DNA from: Streptomyces sp. NBC_00249
GTDB taxonomy: Bacteria; Actinomycetota; Actinomycetes; Streptomycetales; Streptomycetaceae
Reading direction: 5' to 3'
Assembly: GCF_026342355.1 (NCBI RefSeq)
Contig: NZ_JAPEMV010000006.1
Span: forward strand, 124,001 to 188,000
DNA length: 64,000 bases
Part shown: positions 1 through 7,846 of the stretch, in pieces
Layout of the letters: each line of letters begins with the position of its first letter
Position numbering within the stretch: the first letter of the stretch is position 1
The notes under the pieces: generated by a model
The model's database searches: none
The model's input: the letters and a program-made list of their open reading frames with translations, nothing else
What the model was told of the DNA's origin: nothing
Position numbers and translations under genes: made by a program

Positions 1-546
1 GACCAGGGCGCCCGGGTCGCCGCCCAGCGCGGTGACGTGCTCCCCCGCCCAGCGCAGGACCGCCCAGGCGTCGTACGCGGCGGCGGGGAAACGGGCCTCG
101 GGGGCCCGCCGGTACCCGACGGAGACGAGCACGGCCCCGGAGGCGCGGCACAGCTCCCGGACGGTGCTGTCGTAGGAGTCGAGGTCGCACAGGACCCAGC
201 CGCCGCCGTGGCAGAACACCACGGTCGGCCGGGGTGCGGGCCACCGGCGGGGGTCGGGCCGGTAGACCCGGACGGGCACGGGCGGCGCCCCGTCGGCGCC
301 GGGCACCGCCAGGTCCCGGACGGAGCCCACGGCGGGCGGCGGGGCCGGCCGCGCGGGGGCCGCGGCCAGGATCCGCCGGGCCTCGGCGGCGTCGGTGACG
401 GCCCCGCCGAGGTCGGGGAAGGTGGCGGCCAGCGCATCGGCACACCCCCGCGCGAGCGGCCCCAACCGGTCCCGCCCCCTCGGCGGGCCCGCGGCCGGGC
501 CGGACGCGGATCCCGTGGACGCGGCCGGGCCCGTGGGCGGGCGCAC
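1..546 (-). CDS. alpha/beta hydrolase (HSL-type esterase), partial
   Basis: The frame runs off the left edge of the window, so only the N-terminal 182 codons are present. The HGGGW oxyanion-hole motif is readable, followed by a segment ending YRRAPEARFPAA, both typical of hormone-sensitive-lipase-type carboxylesterases. The catalytic Ser, Asp and His lie beyond the edge. I chose the GTG at 546 because a GGGAGG ribosome site lies about 6 bases upstream. That site sits just ahead of the stop of the monooxygenase gene, so the two genes are almost certainly cotranscribed. The first ~60 residues are Pro/Ala/Gly rich and unconserved in appearance. The substrate is unknown. Prophage insertion upstream in the operon may be polar on this gene. 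Confidence 0.75.
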   Translation of the reverse strand, partial: MRPPTGPAASTGSASGPAAGPPRGRDRLGPLARGCADALAATFPDLGGAVTDAAEARRILAAAPARPAPPPAVGSVRDLAVPGADGAPPVPVRVYRPDPRRWPAPRPTVVFCHGGGWVLCDLDSYDSTVRELCRASGAVLVSVGYRRAPEARFPAAAYDAWAVLRWAGEHVTALGGDPGALV

Positions 547-547
547 C

Positions 548-1528
548 TCAGGCCTCCCGCGCCGCGCCGGGCGCACCCGCACCGCGGTCCCTGAAGTGCG
601 GGATGACCTTCTCGCCCCACTGCCGCAGCGTCTCCAGGCAGGCTTCCTGCGGCACCGTGCCCATCTGGACCAGGCACATCACCTCGTCCGCCCCCGCCTC
701 CCGCAGCCGCTCCACGTACGCGATGGCCTCGTCCGCGCTCCCGTAGGCGTGGCCGGCGTTGAAGGTGGCCGTGGCGGTCGGCCGTACCGGGATGTCCAGT
801 TCGTGCAGCCTGGCCACCACCTGCTCGGCGGCCTTGCGCATCTCGGCCGCCTCGTCGGCGCCCGACACCACCGCCTCGTCGGGGATGCCCGCGCCCCCGT
901 ACCAGTGCCCGATGGACTGCGCGAAGAACCGCTGCCCCCGGATGCCGATCCGACGCGCCTCCTCGGGGTCGTCGAGCACGATGGTCGGGCAGAGCACCGA
1001 GAAGTGGTCGTTGACCACGCTCGACACGAAGCGGGCGCCGTCCCGGGCCGCGCGCGCCGCGTCGTACACGGCCCGCATCCCGGCGATCGACTGCGGCCCG
1101 GCGAAGCCCATCACGAGCGCCCCGATGCCCAGTTCGGCGGCCTGCGTGAGGGTCTCGGCCCGGCTGCACGCCAGGAAGAGCGGCGGGTGCGGCAGCTGGG
1201 CGGGGCGCGGCAGGATCGGGTGCGGGTCGATGTCGAGCAGCTCGCCGTGGTACTCCAGTTCCTCCTCCTGCCAGGCCTTCCCGATGATCCGCAGCGCCTC
1301 CTCCACCTCGGCGGTGGTGCGGTCGCGGTCCACCCCGCACAGCGAGGTCTCCTGCACGGTGCCGCCGCGTCCGGCGCCGAGGTCGAGCCGCCCGCCGGAG
1401 AGCAGGTCGAGCATGGCGGCCCGCTCGGCGACGCGGACCGGATGGTTGAAGTTGAAGGGCATGCACACGACTCCGTGCCCGATGCGTATGGTGTTCGTCC
1501 GGGCCGCGACCCAGGTCAGGAAGATCTC
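548..1528 (-). pseudogene. LLM-class flavin-dependent monooxygenase, 3' part split off by the prophage
   Basis: This is the C-terminal ~325 residues of a bacterial-luciferase-like monooxygenase, which would use reduced FMN or F420. The readable part includes TNTIRIGHGVVCMPF, NHPVRVAERAAMLDLLSGGR and LDLGAGRG, conserved around the flavin site of the family. The missing first 59 codons are on the other side of the prophage (45870-46046). Across attL the frame stays open into phage DNA up to an ATG at 1576, with another ATG at 1552. A fusion beginning with phage-encoded residues (MRKRMF, then APEIF) could therefore be made, but it would lack the first beta-alpha unit of the barrel. The restored gene would encode about 384 residues, normal for the family. 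Confidence 0.85.
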
Positions 1529-1555
1529 TGGCGCAAACATTCTTTTACGCATGGG
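1501..1555. other. attL (left prophage-host junction)
   Basis: Host monooxygenase coding sequence runs up to about CTC at 1526-1528, and the sequence to the right is phage. The same CTC occurs at the right junction (45870-45872). The phage half-site ends in CGCATGGG (1548-1555), the inverse of CCCATGCG at the right junction. Shared identity is only a few bases, as is usual for large serine integrases. The integrase ATG is 20 bases beyond this half-site. Confidence 0.85.
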
Positions 1556-1574
1556 TAGTTGGGTACGCTGAACC

Positions 1575-3131
1575 ATGCCGATTGACCCGGAATACCTGCA
1601 CGCGGTCCGCCAAGGCCCCTTCCCCGCCTACCTGTACGGACGCGCCAGCCGCGACCCGAAGAAGAAGGGCCGGTCTGTCAACGACCAGCTCAAGGAGGGC
1701 CGCACCCTCTGCGACAAGCACGGCTGGCCCATCGTCGAGGAGTTCAAGGACCTCGGCATCTCCGCCTCCCGCCACGCGCGCGAGCGCCGCGACGACTTCG
1801 AGACCATGCTCGACGGGATCCGCGCCGGGAAATGTCGAATCGTCGTCGCCTTCGAGGCGAGCAGGTACTACCGCGACCTCGACGCGTACACCCGTCTCCG
1901 GAAGGCCTGCCACGACTCGGGGACCCTGCTCTACTACAAGGGCCAGGTCTACGACCTCAGCAAAAGCGCCGACCGCAAGGCCACCGCAATGGACGCCGTC
2001 CACGCGGAGAGCGAAGCCGAGGACATCCGCGACCGGAACCTCCGCACCGCCCGGCTGACGGCCGAGGCCGGCAAGCCCTGGGGGCCTGTGCCCGACGGCT
2101 ACAAGCGGGTCTACGACCCGGATTCCGGTGACCTCGTCGAGCAGGTCGAGCACCCAGACCAGGGGCCCGTGGTGCGACAGATCTGGGCTGACGCCGCAGC
2201 TGGCAAATCCCTGCGCAGCACCGCAGCCCGACTGAACGCAGAGAACCGCCGCACTCAGCGCGGGAAGCCCTGGGAGGTCTGGCATCTGCGGACGATCCTC
2301 CGGAATCCCGCCTACACCGGGCGCCGGGTCTTCCAAGGCCAGGACTACAAGAAGGGCACGTGGCCAGCACTGGTTGAGGCCGACGTGTTCGAGTCCGTGC
2401 AGTCGCTGTTGGACATGGAGGGGCGTGCGTGGGCGACAGACCTGACCCCCACGCACCTGCTGTCCGGGATCGCTCTGTGCGGTGAGCATCCTGAGCTGGC
2501 AGCCACGACCTCGGAGCCGGTGCTTCGCGGTTATGTGAACCGCGGGTATCCGTCGCTGCGGTGCACGGAGCGGGCGCACACGACGATCAACGAGGCGAAG
2601 CTCACCGCCTATGTCAAGCTGGCGCTCCTCGATTACCTGTCCACGGAGGCGGCTCGCGACGCGTTCGAGGCCATGGACTCCGACGAAGAAGGGGCTGTTG
2701 CGCGGGCCCGTCTGAAGGGTCTCGAAGGACAGTTGAGGGAGGCGGAGGAAGCCGCCACCACGTTCGACGCGACCGGAACGCCGGGGCTGAGCATCGCCAT
2801 GCTGAACGCCACCGAGCTTCGGCTCAAACCGCTCATCGCGGCGGCCCAGCAGGCGGCAAAGCCTCGCGTGGTGCCGGCTGTGGTGCGGGCCCTGCTGACG
2901 TCGAAGGATCCGTACGCCCTGTGGGAGGAGTACGACCTTCAACAACAGCGCGCGGTGATCCGACTGTGCATGACGGTCCGGCTGCACAAGGCTAGTGGCC
3001 CGGGGGTGCGGTCGATTCAGCCGGGTCGGGTGACGATCGCGTACCAGGGGGAGCCGGGGTTCATGGGCGGGCTGCGCCGCGGTCGCGCGTTGCCTCCCGA
3101 CCGGGAGTCGGGTCTGCCGGGTGCTCTGTAG
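1575..3131 (+). CDS. int: Large serine integrase
   Basis: This 518-residue enzyme would integrate the phage between attP and attB and, with a directionality factor, excise it. The resolvase catalytic domain occupies about residues 17-165; YLYGRAS carries the presumed nucleophile Ser25, followed by SVNDQ and an FKDLGISAS-like stretch. A recombinase domain follows (about 190-290, with LRTILRNPAYTGRRVF). The zinc-ribbon region appears to use Cys302, His305, Cys330 and His335 instead of four cysteines. A coiled-coil segment lies near 375-395. The ATG at 1575 overlaps an opposing ATG and has no strong ribosome site. The gene lies directly next to attL, as expected. Its 3' end overlaps the convergent gene at 3061-3669 by 71 bases. 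Confidence 0.95.
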   Translation: MPIDPEYLHAVRQGPFPAYLYGRASRDPKKKGRSVNDQLKEGRTLCDKHGWPIVEEFKDLGISASRHARERRDDFETMLDGIRAGKCRIVVAFEASRYYRDLDAYTRLRKACHDSGTLLYYKGQVYDLSKSADRKATAMDAVHAESEAEDIRDRNLRTARLTAEAGKPWGPVPDGYKRVYDPDSGDLVEQVEHPDQGPVVRQIWADAAAGKSLRSTAARLNAENRRTQRGKPWEVWHLRTILRNPAYTGRRVFQGQDYKKGTWPALVEADVFESVQSLLDMEGRAWATDLTPTHLLSGIALCGEHPELAATTSEPVLRGYVNRGYPSLRCTERAHTTINEAKLTAYVKLALLDYLSTEAARDAFEAMDSDEEGAVARARLKGLEGQLREAEEAATTFDATGTPGLSIAMLNATELRLKPLIAAAQQAAKPRVVPAVVRALLTSKDPYALWEEYDLQQQRAVIRLCMTVRLHKASGPGVRSIQPGRVTIAYQGEPGFMGGLRRGRALPPDRESGLPGAL

Positions 3132-3669
3132 CCCGGGCGCGGGTCGGCTGCTGCTGGGGGAAGGGGACGATCTGCGCCTCTGCCGTGTGGGTGGGGGCGC
3201 TGAGGAGGCCGGCGTGATACAGCCTGAGAGCGGTTTCCGTGGCTTCGACGATGAGCTGCTCGTGGCGTGAGGCGAAGTCGTCTTCCAGGGCTGCTTTTTC
3301 GGCTTCGAAGCGCTGCTGGAGGCAGGCGCGCTCGGCTTCGAGGTCCCGGATGCGGCGCCGGTGTTCCTCTCGCTGGGCGACGCCGAGGGCGAGGTAGCGG
3401 GTCCGCTCATCGGAGGCCTGCTGGAGGGCGTCGTCGAGGCGGCGACGTTCAGCGCTGGTGTCGACAGCCCAGGCCCTTGCCTTAGCGAGAGCCATCATGG
3501 CGGCGGCGACCACTCCGGCAAGGCCTCCGCCGACGGAAGCGGCGATGCTGCTGTCGACGATGCCGTACGCGACGATGCCTGCGGAGAACGTCATGACGGC
3601 TCCGGCTCCGGCGGCAGCGATCCTCGCGCGGGTGGTGCTCCCTGCCTGGTCCATCCGTACCCCCGTCAT
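3061..3669 (-). CDS. Membrane protein with coiled coil, downstream of the repressor
   Basis: The 202-residue product has two hydrophobic stretches near residues 20-65 (around AAAGAGAVMTFSAGIVAYGI and AASVGGGLAGVVAAAMMAL). A long charged helical coiled coil follows (about 70-145, with repeated RRR and LEAE patterns), then a Pro/Arg-rich tail. Its start overlaps the repressor stop by four bases (ATGA), so the two genes form a lysogenic operon. The position suggests expression in the lysogen, for example in superinfection exclusion, but I recognise no family. It converges on and overlaps the integrase 3' end. Confidence 0.6.
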   Translation of the reverse strand: MTGVRMDQAGSTTRARIAAAGAGAVMTFSAGIVAYGIVDSSIAASVGGGLAGVVAAAMMALAKARAWAVDTSAERRRLDDALQQASDERTRYLALGVAQREEHRRRIRDLEAERACLQQRFEAEKAALEDDFASRHEQLIVEATETALRLYHAGLLSAPTHTAEAQIVPFPQQQPTRARATEHPADPTPGREATRDRGAARP

Positions 3670-4118
3670 GCGTGCGCTGCGGCACCCCCGTCGTCGTCGG
3701 CCTCGGTGGCGCGTTCCGTGCGCTGGAGCCGTTCTACCGCTGCCGCGAAAAGCTCACGCCCTACAGGGGTGTGAATGCCGAGGGCATTTGCCGCTTCGTC
3801 GAGGGTGATTGAACGCGAGCCTACTCCCGATGCCCCAGTTTGGGAGGGGGTTGAGAGTGACTCAGGGGAAATGATCCCCGCTTCAACTAGCAGGTCTCGC
3901 ACGTCAAGGTCTACGGCGTCGGCGAGGGGCTCGAAGAAGCGTGGGTCTGGGATGGACTCTCCTCTGAGGACTCGCCCCATGGTGCTCTCTGAGAGGCCGG
4001 CGGCGCGCGCGAGCGCCGCCTTGCCTCCATGGCTGTCCAGGTCGTACCTGCCCGTGGCGCGGGCGGCGCTGGCGATAAGCCGCCCAAACCGCTGCCGAAC
4101 CGTCTCGTCACTCCGCAT
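3666..4118 (-). CDS. HTH-type phage repressor (XRE-like, likely immunity repressor)
   Basis: The 150-residue protein has a helix-turn-helix at about residues 30-75, with GKAALARAAGLSESTMGRVL reading as the recognition region. A C-terminal part of about 60 residues follows and may mediate oligomerisation. I chose the ATG at 4118. An alternative TTG at 4172 would place the perfect palindrome at 4158-4169 inside coding sequence, whereas it looks like an operator. The gene is transcribed away from the early operon, with a small Cro-like gene on the other side of the shared promoter gap, the classical lysis/lysogeny switch layout. It probably represses early transcription and controls its own. Confidence 0.75.
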   Translation of the reverse strand: MRSDETVRQRFGRLIASAARATGRYDLDSHGGKAALARAAGLSESTMGRVLRGESIPDPRFFEPLADAVDLDVRDLLVEAGIISPESLSTPSQTGASGVGSRSITLDEAANALGIHTPVGRELFAAAVERLQRTERATEADDDGGAAAHA

Positions 4119-4157
4119 GGATGCAAGGTATCTGCCCAGGTAGAGAGATGCAGCACC

Positions 4158-4340
4158 CTTGCTAGCAAGCAAGGGCGCACGTTTGGCCAGGTAGAAGCGT
4201 TACGGCAGCTCGCTCCGGCGATCGAACGTCTGTTCTCCACGAAATCATTACCTTTCTTGCAGGCAACCTTGCTTGCTAGGCAGGGTGCTTCATGCGTAGA
4301 GTTCTGCCTACTGAGGCAGAATCGCCTTGGTAGGCAGAAC
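4158..4340. promoter_or_regulatory. Divergent switch region with operator-like repeats
   Basis: CTTGCTAGCAAG at 4158-4169 is a perfect 12-bp palindrome. Its half CTTGCTAG recurs at 4272-4279. GTTCTGCCTA (4301-4310) is inverted perfectly as TAGGCAGAAC (4331-4340), 20 bases apart. The GC content drops here relative to the surroundings. The repeats lie between the repressor start (4118) and the Cro-like start (4355), so they are the likely repressor and Cro binding sites. I cannot assign the -10 and -35 boxes with confidence. Confidence 0.6.
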
Positions 4341-4354
4341 TGAGGGGGTGACCC

Positions 4355-4567
4355 ATGTATCGACTTCACATCGAGCGCCTCAAGGCCGCCGCCAGCGACC
4401 ACGGCGACACCACCGGCTACGCCATCGCGAAGCGCACGGGCCTCGCCGAATCCCACATCTCGAAGCTGCTCAATCGCAGGTCGAAGCCGCTCGTCGAAAC
4501 CCTGCTGGTCCTCAAGAGGACGTACGGCGGCACGGTCGACGACTTCATCGAGGAGACCGCCGCATGA
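4355..4567 (+). CDS. Small XRE-type HTH protein (Cro-like)
   Basis: The 70-residue product is almost entirely one helix-turn-helix domain. TTGYAIAKRTGLAESHISKL forms the two DNA-binding helices. It is the first gene of the rightward early operon and is divergent from the repressor, so a Cro-like role is the natural inference. The stop overlaps the next start (ATGA at 4564). Confidence 0.75.
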   Translation: MYRLHIERLKAAASDHGDTTGYAIAKRTGLAESHISKLLNRRSKPLVETLLVLKRTYGGTVDDFIEETAA

Positions 4568-4740
4568 CCCGCGCCGAACTCGTCGCGTACCTCGGCCCCG
4601 CGACCGTCGCCCACATCGAACAGGGCGTAGCCGCCGCTCCCCCGCCGAGCCCCGACCTGATCGCCGCACTCCGGCCGATCCTCACCAACCCGGCCAAGCG
4701 ACGCACGCCGCCCGCGGACTCCGCGCCGGCCGCCGCCTGA
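4564..4740 (+). CDS. Small hypothetical early protein (58 aa)
   Basis: The ATG overlaps the stop of the Cro-like gene by four bases, indicating translational coupling. The N-terminal half (LVAYLGPATVAHIEQGV) looks helical and the C-terminus is Pro/Ala rich. It is similar in flavour to the small gene at 45571-45759, which also pairs a short helix with a PP-containing linker. No function is assignable. Confidence 0.5.
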   Translation: MTRAELVAYLGPATVAHIEQGVAAAPPPSPDLIAALRPILTNPAKRRTPPADSAPAAA

Positions 4741-4819
4741 CCCACGAAAGCGGGGCCGCCCGGACGGCCATCCGGAACGACCCCTCGGCAGTACCCCACC
4801 ACCTACAGAGGAGTACACC

Positions 4820-5071
4820 GTGAACTCGAATGCTAGCCCGACCGGCCTCCCCGGCCAGCCCGGTATCACCCGCCACATCCCGGTCCCGCCGGTCAAGCTG
4901 TACGAGGACGCGACCGGAAAGCGCTGGCAGCTCGCCGAGGACGGCGTGGAGGGGCGGCTCTTCGTCCCCCTGGGCGTCAACCCGGCCGACTGCCTGCGGA
5001 CGTTCTGGATCCGCGAAGCCGTACTCCGCTCGTTCGCCGGTGACCTGATCCCGGTGGGGCGTGCGGCATGA
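4820..5071 (+). CDS. Hypothetical early protein (83 aa)
   Basis: A GTG start at 4820 has AGAGGAG 7-8 bases upstream. The first ~25 residues are Gly/Pro/Asn rich and the rest looks like a small folded domain (LYEDATGKRWQLAEDG). It overlaps the next gene by four bases. No recognisable family. Confidence 0.55.
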   Translation: MNSNASPTGLPGQPGITRHIPVPPVKLYEDATGKRWQLAEDGVEGRLFVPLGVNPADCLRTFWIREAVLRSFAGDLIPVGRAA

Positions 5072-5637
5072 CGCACTCGCCGACCCCGACGGAGCTGCTC
5101 GCGCTCCGCACCGCGAACGCGGCGGTGCAGTCCTCGCCCGACAGCACGTACGACATCGTCGCCACGGCCGTATTCGCCCTCGGCTCCGCGCAGCTGCTCC
5201 AGTCCCCGGAGACGGCCGCCGAGCTGTCCCGGCTGCGGGCCGGGCTGTCGCCGGAGCGCGAACAGGAGATCCGGGCCCGCCGCCTGGACGAGATCACGGC
5301 CGGACCGTGGCTCGTCGCGGACGGCGAGGACGGCCGGCCGGTCGTCTACACCGAGGGGGACGGTGCGACACGGGGGCGTCTGTTGCTGGCGGCCGTGGGT
5401 GCGTCGGAGGCTGACGTGCAGTTCGTGTGTAGTGCCCGCCGATCGGTGCCGGAGCTGCTGGATGAGGTCGTTCGGCTGCGGGCCCGTGTGGCCGAGCTGG
5501 AGGCCGAGCGCACCCGGCCCGCGCCGGTCATCGACCCGATCGCCGCGTTGGAGCGGCTCCACGTCGATCTGAACGAGGGCCCCGAGCCCCGCTACTACCG
5601 GCTCGGCCGCGACCTCCCGGAGGTGCCCCGTGGCTGA
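5068..5637 (+). CDS. Hypothetical early phage protein (189 aa)
   Basis: It is soluble and mixed alpha/beta in appearance, with a predicted helix or short coiled coil near residues 130-150 (LLDEVVRLRARVAELEAER). The segment TAGPWLVADGEDGRPVVYTE resembles small proteins common in Streptomyces phages. Starts and stops overlap on both sides, so it is part of the early operon. No function can be stated. Confidence 0.55.
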   Translation: MTHSPTPTELLALRTANAAVQSSPDSTYDIVATAVFALGSAQLLQSPETAAELSRLRAGLSPEREQEIRARRLDEITAGPWLVADGEDGRPVVYTEGDGATRGRLLLAAVGASEADVQFVCSARRSVPELLDEVVRLRARVAELEAERTRPAPVIDPIAALERLHVDLNEGPEPRYYRLGRDLPEVPRG

Positions 5638-5836
5638 CCGCGTCCGGGTGCTCTGCGCCCACGGCTACTACCTGATGCAGGACTCCTGCCCCGGCTGCGA
5701 CGCCGAGCAGGAGACGCCGCACCAGGTCGACCCGGTCCGTGTCGTCCCGTCCTGGACGAGCACCCCGCACACCCGCTGCCGCCGCTGCTCGCTCCGCCCG
5801 TCCGACCGCATCCACACGAAGGGCGGCACCCGATGA
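5630..5836 (+). CDS. Small Cys/His-rich protein (possible zinc finger)
   Basis: The GTG start at 5630 overlaps the preceding gene. Among 68 residues there are five Cys and several His, arranged as C..H, CPGC and CRRC, suggesting one zinc site. It is followed with overlap by the gene at 5833. Confidence 0.5.
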   Translation: MADRVRVLCAHGYYLMQDSCPGCDAEQETPHQVDPVRVVPSWTSTPHTRCRRCSLRPSDRIHTKGGTR

Positions 5837-6237
5837 CCGACAACCCCAGCAGCGAACCGCAGCTGTCCATCCGGCTCGACCCGGCCTGGTTCGCGGGAAT
5901 CTTCCGCGCCGACGCGATCCGCCGCGACACCCTCGTGACCCTGGTCGCCGCGTGGGGTGACGACGACGTCCGCGAGGACATCATCTGCCAGCTCGACGCA
6001 CTCGCCGAGGCCGTGCAGTCCCCGCGTGAGGGGGAGCTGGACCACCTCGTCGACGCGGTCGAGGGTGCGGCCGGCATGGACGACGCGGAGATCCGCATCG
6101 ACCTGGCCCGGATGCTGCGGCTGCGGTCCGAACTGGACGACGCGATCGAGCGGGCGGGCCGGTTCAACCCGAAGGCCGCGGCCCGGCCGGTACTGCTGTC
6201 GAAGGTCCCGAACCAGGGACGGGGGGCCGCCGCGTGA
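5833..6237 (+). CDS. Hypothetical early phage protein (134 aa)
   Basis: It is acidic and largely helical, with no membrane segment and no motif I recognise. It overlaps both neighbours by four bases inside the early operon. Confidence 0.5.
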   Translation: MTDNPSSEPQLSIRLDPAWFAGIFRADAIRRDTLVTLVAAWGDDDVREDIICQLDALAEAVQSPREGELDHLVDAVEGAAGMDDAEIRIDLARMLRLRSELDDAIERAGRFNPKAAARPVLLSKVPNQGRGAAA

Positions 6238-6800
6238 GCGACACCGCCCCCAGCGCCCGTGAACGTCTCGTCGCGAAGGTCACCTTCCACTCGGAGCGCT
6301 ACGAGGCTGATTTCCTGGCAGAGCTCGACGCCTACCGCGCCGAGGTGCTCGCCGAGGAAGCCCGCACGCCGCTGATCGCCCGCCGGTTCGACACCTCGAT
6401 CGAGCCCGACCGCGAGTCCGGCGAGACCGAGATGCTCGTGTGCGCCGTCGCCGAGGACGGCCGCCCGGTGGCGCTGCTCCTCGACAGTGAGGCGCGGGCC
6501 AAGCTCGCCGCCCTCCTCGGCCTGACGGAGGGGAAGGGCACCGGAAGCGGCGAGCCCACCCCGGCACCCTGGCGTGCGGGGCGTGAACGTCTGGACTGGC
6601 TGCTCTCGATCATCGTGCGAGAGCGCGGGCAGTGGACCGTCGGCCGCGTGAAGCGGCTGTACGCCAGGCACTGCGAGGGCCACGTACTGCGGTCGACGAT
6701 CCGCCGTGAACTGGCCCTGCTGCACGCCGCAGGAGACCTGGTGATGCACGACGGGTCGGACCGCCGGTACTACACCCTCGCTCCTGGGGGCGCCCGATGA
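6234..6800 (+). CDS. Hypothetical protein with C-terminal winged-helix-like domain
   Basis: In this 188-residue protein the last ~80 residues (RLDWLLSIIVRERGQWTVGR through LLHAAGDLVMHDGSDRRYYT) read as a winged helix, with a helix-turn-helix then a beta wing ending in a Tyr-rich strand. The N-terminal half is unassigned. The gene immediately precedes the exonuclease gene with overlap, so a DNA-metabolism or regulatory role is plausible. Confidence 0.5.
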   Translation: MSDTAPSARERLVAKVTFHSERYEADFLAELDAYRAEVLAEEARTPLIARRFDTSIEPDRESGETEMLVCAVAEDGRPVALLLDSEARAKLAALLGLTEGKGTGSGEPTPAPWRAGRERLDWLLSIIVRERGQWTVGRVKRLYARHCEGHVLRSTIRRELALLHAAGDLVMHDGSDRRYYTLAPGGAR

Positions 6801-7846
6801 TGAACGCTGCGCAGGCCGGGGTGGTACTCACCCCGGCCGCCGGCCGCCGGGTCACCCCGACCGGCCGCCTCATCCTCTCCGCCGACGCCGACCGCGCCGA
6901 CTGGCTCGCTGCCCGCCGCCTCGGCCTCGGCTCCTCCGACCTCGCCGCGATCCTCGGCATCAGCCGCTACGGCAACGCCCTCTCCGTCTACCACGACAAG
7001 ACCGGCGGCCTCCCACTGGAGGGAGACGACTCCGAACCGGCCCTGTGGGGGCGGCTCATGGAGGAGACCGTCGCCCGGGAGTGGGCCCGCCGGAACCGCT
7101 CCGTGGTCCGCCGGGTCGGGCTGGTCGCGAACGTCGATCGGTCGTGGCAGATGTGCACCCTGGATCGCCGTGTCATGGAGTGCCCGCTCGCCGACGGCGC
7201 CGAACGCTGCGCGGTGGAGATCAAGTGCCGCGACCGGATGAAGGCCGACCAGTGGCGACGCGGCATGCCGGACGATGTCCTCGCGCAGGTCCTGTGGCAG
7301 GCCGACACGTGCGGGTACGAGCACATGCACGTGGCGTGCCTGATCGGCGGAAACGACTACCGCCAGTTCGCGGTACGGACCGCCGATCACGCCGCGCTCG
7401 TCGCTGACCTGCGGACGGCCGGCGCTCGGGCCTGGGAGCAGATCACCACCAGGCGGCCGCCGATCCTCGGCCACGACGCCGACCCGGACGTCCTCCTCGG
7501 TCTGTACGAGCAGCTGCACCCGGACCGCGCCGGAGTGGTGGACGTGACTCGGGACGGAGATGCGCAGGACGCGCTGTCCGAGTACCTGACCGCGCACGCC
7601 GACATCACTGCGGCCGAGGGCCGGAAGAAGCGCGCGAAGGCCGCGATGGTCGGTGCGCTCGCCGGGGCCGATACGGCCACCGTGCTGGACCGGGTCGTCT
7701 ACAGCCTCGACACCGGCGCGCGGCAGTACGCCGACCTGGAGCGCCTCGCCGAGCGCTGGCCGGACGCCTACGCCGACTGCGTGGAGGACCGGCCGACGGT
7801 CCGCCTGAACATCCCGAAGCCCGTCCGTGAGGAGTACAGCGCATGA
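6797..7846 (+). CDS. YqaJ/lambda-type viral recombinase exonuclease
   Basis: The 349-residue protein matches the YqaJ family of 5'-3' exonucleases. LGSSDLAAILGISRYGN near residues 40-60 is the family's N-terminal signature, ALWGRLMEETVAREW supplies the next helix, and AVEIKCRDRM contains the Glu-x-Lys of the catalytic core. A QVLWQAD segment follows. It would resect double-stranded ends to give single strands for the annealing protein encoded immediately downstream with a four-base overlap. Together they form a Red-like recombination pair. Confidence 0.85.
   Translation: MMNAAQAGVVLTPAAGRRVTPTGRLILSADADRADWLAARRLGLGSSDLAAILGISRYGNALSVYHDKTGGLPLEGDDSEPALWGRLMEETVAREWARRNRSVVRRVGLVANVDRSWQMCTLDRRVMECPLADGAERCAVEIKCRDRMKADQWRRGMPDDVLAQVLWQADTCGYEHMHVACLIGGNDYRQFAVRTADHAALVADLRTAGARAWEQITTRRPPILGHDADPDVLLGLYEQLHPDRAGVVDVTRDGDAQDALSEYLTAHADITAAEGRKKRAKAAMVGALAGADTATVLDRVVYSLDTGARQYADLERLAERWPDAYADCVEDRPTVRLNIPKPVREEYSA

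Noticed and set aside
1526-1555. A tRNA gene as the integration site
   Set aside because: No tRNA is present at either junction; the interrupted gene is protein-coding and the enzyme is a serine integrase.
4564-4740. Toxin-antitoxin pair with the Cro-like gene
   Set aside because: The 58-residue product has no toxin motif, and the position fits the lysis/lysogeny switch better.
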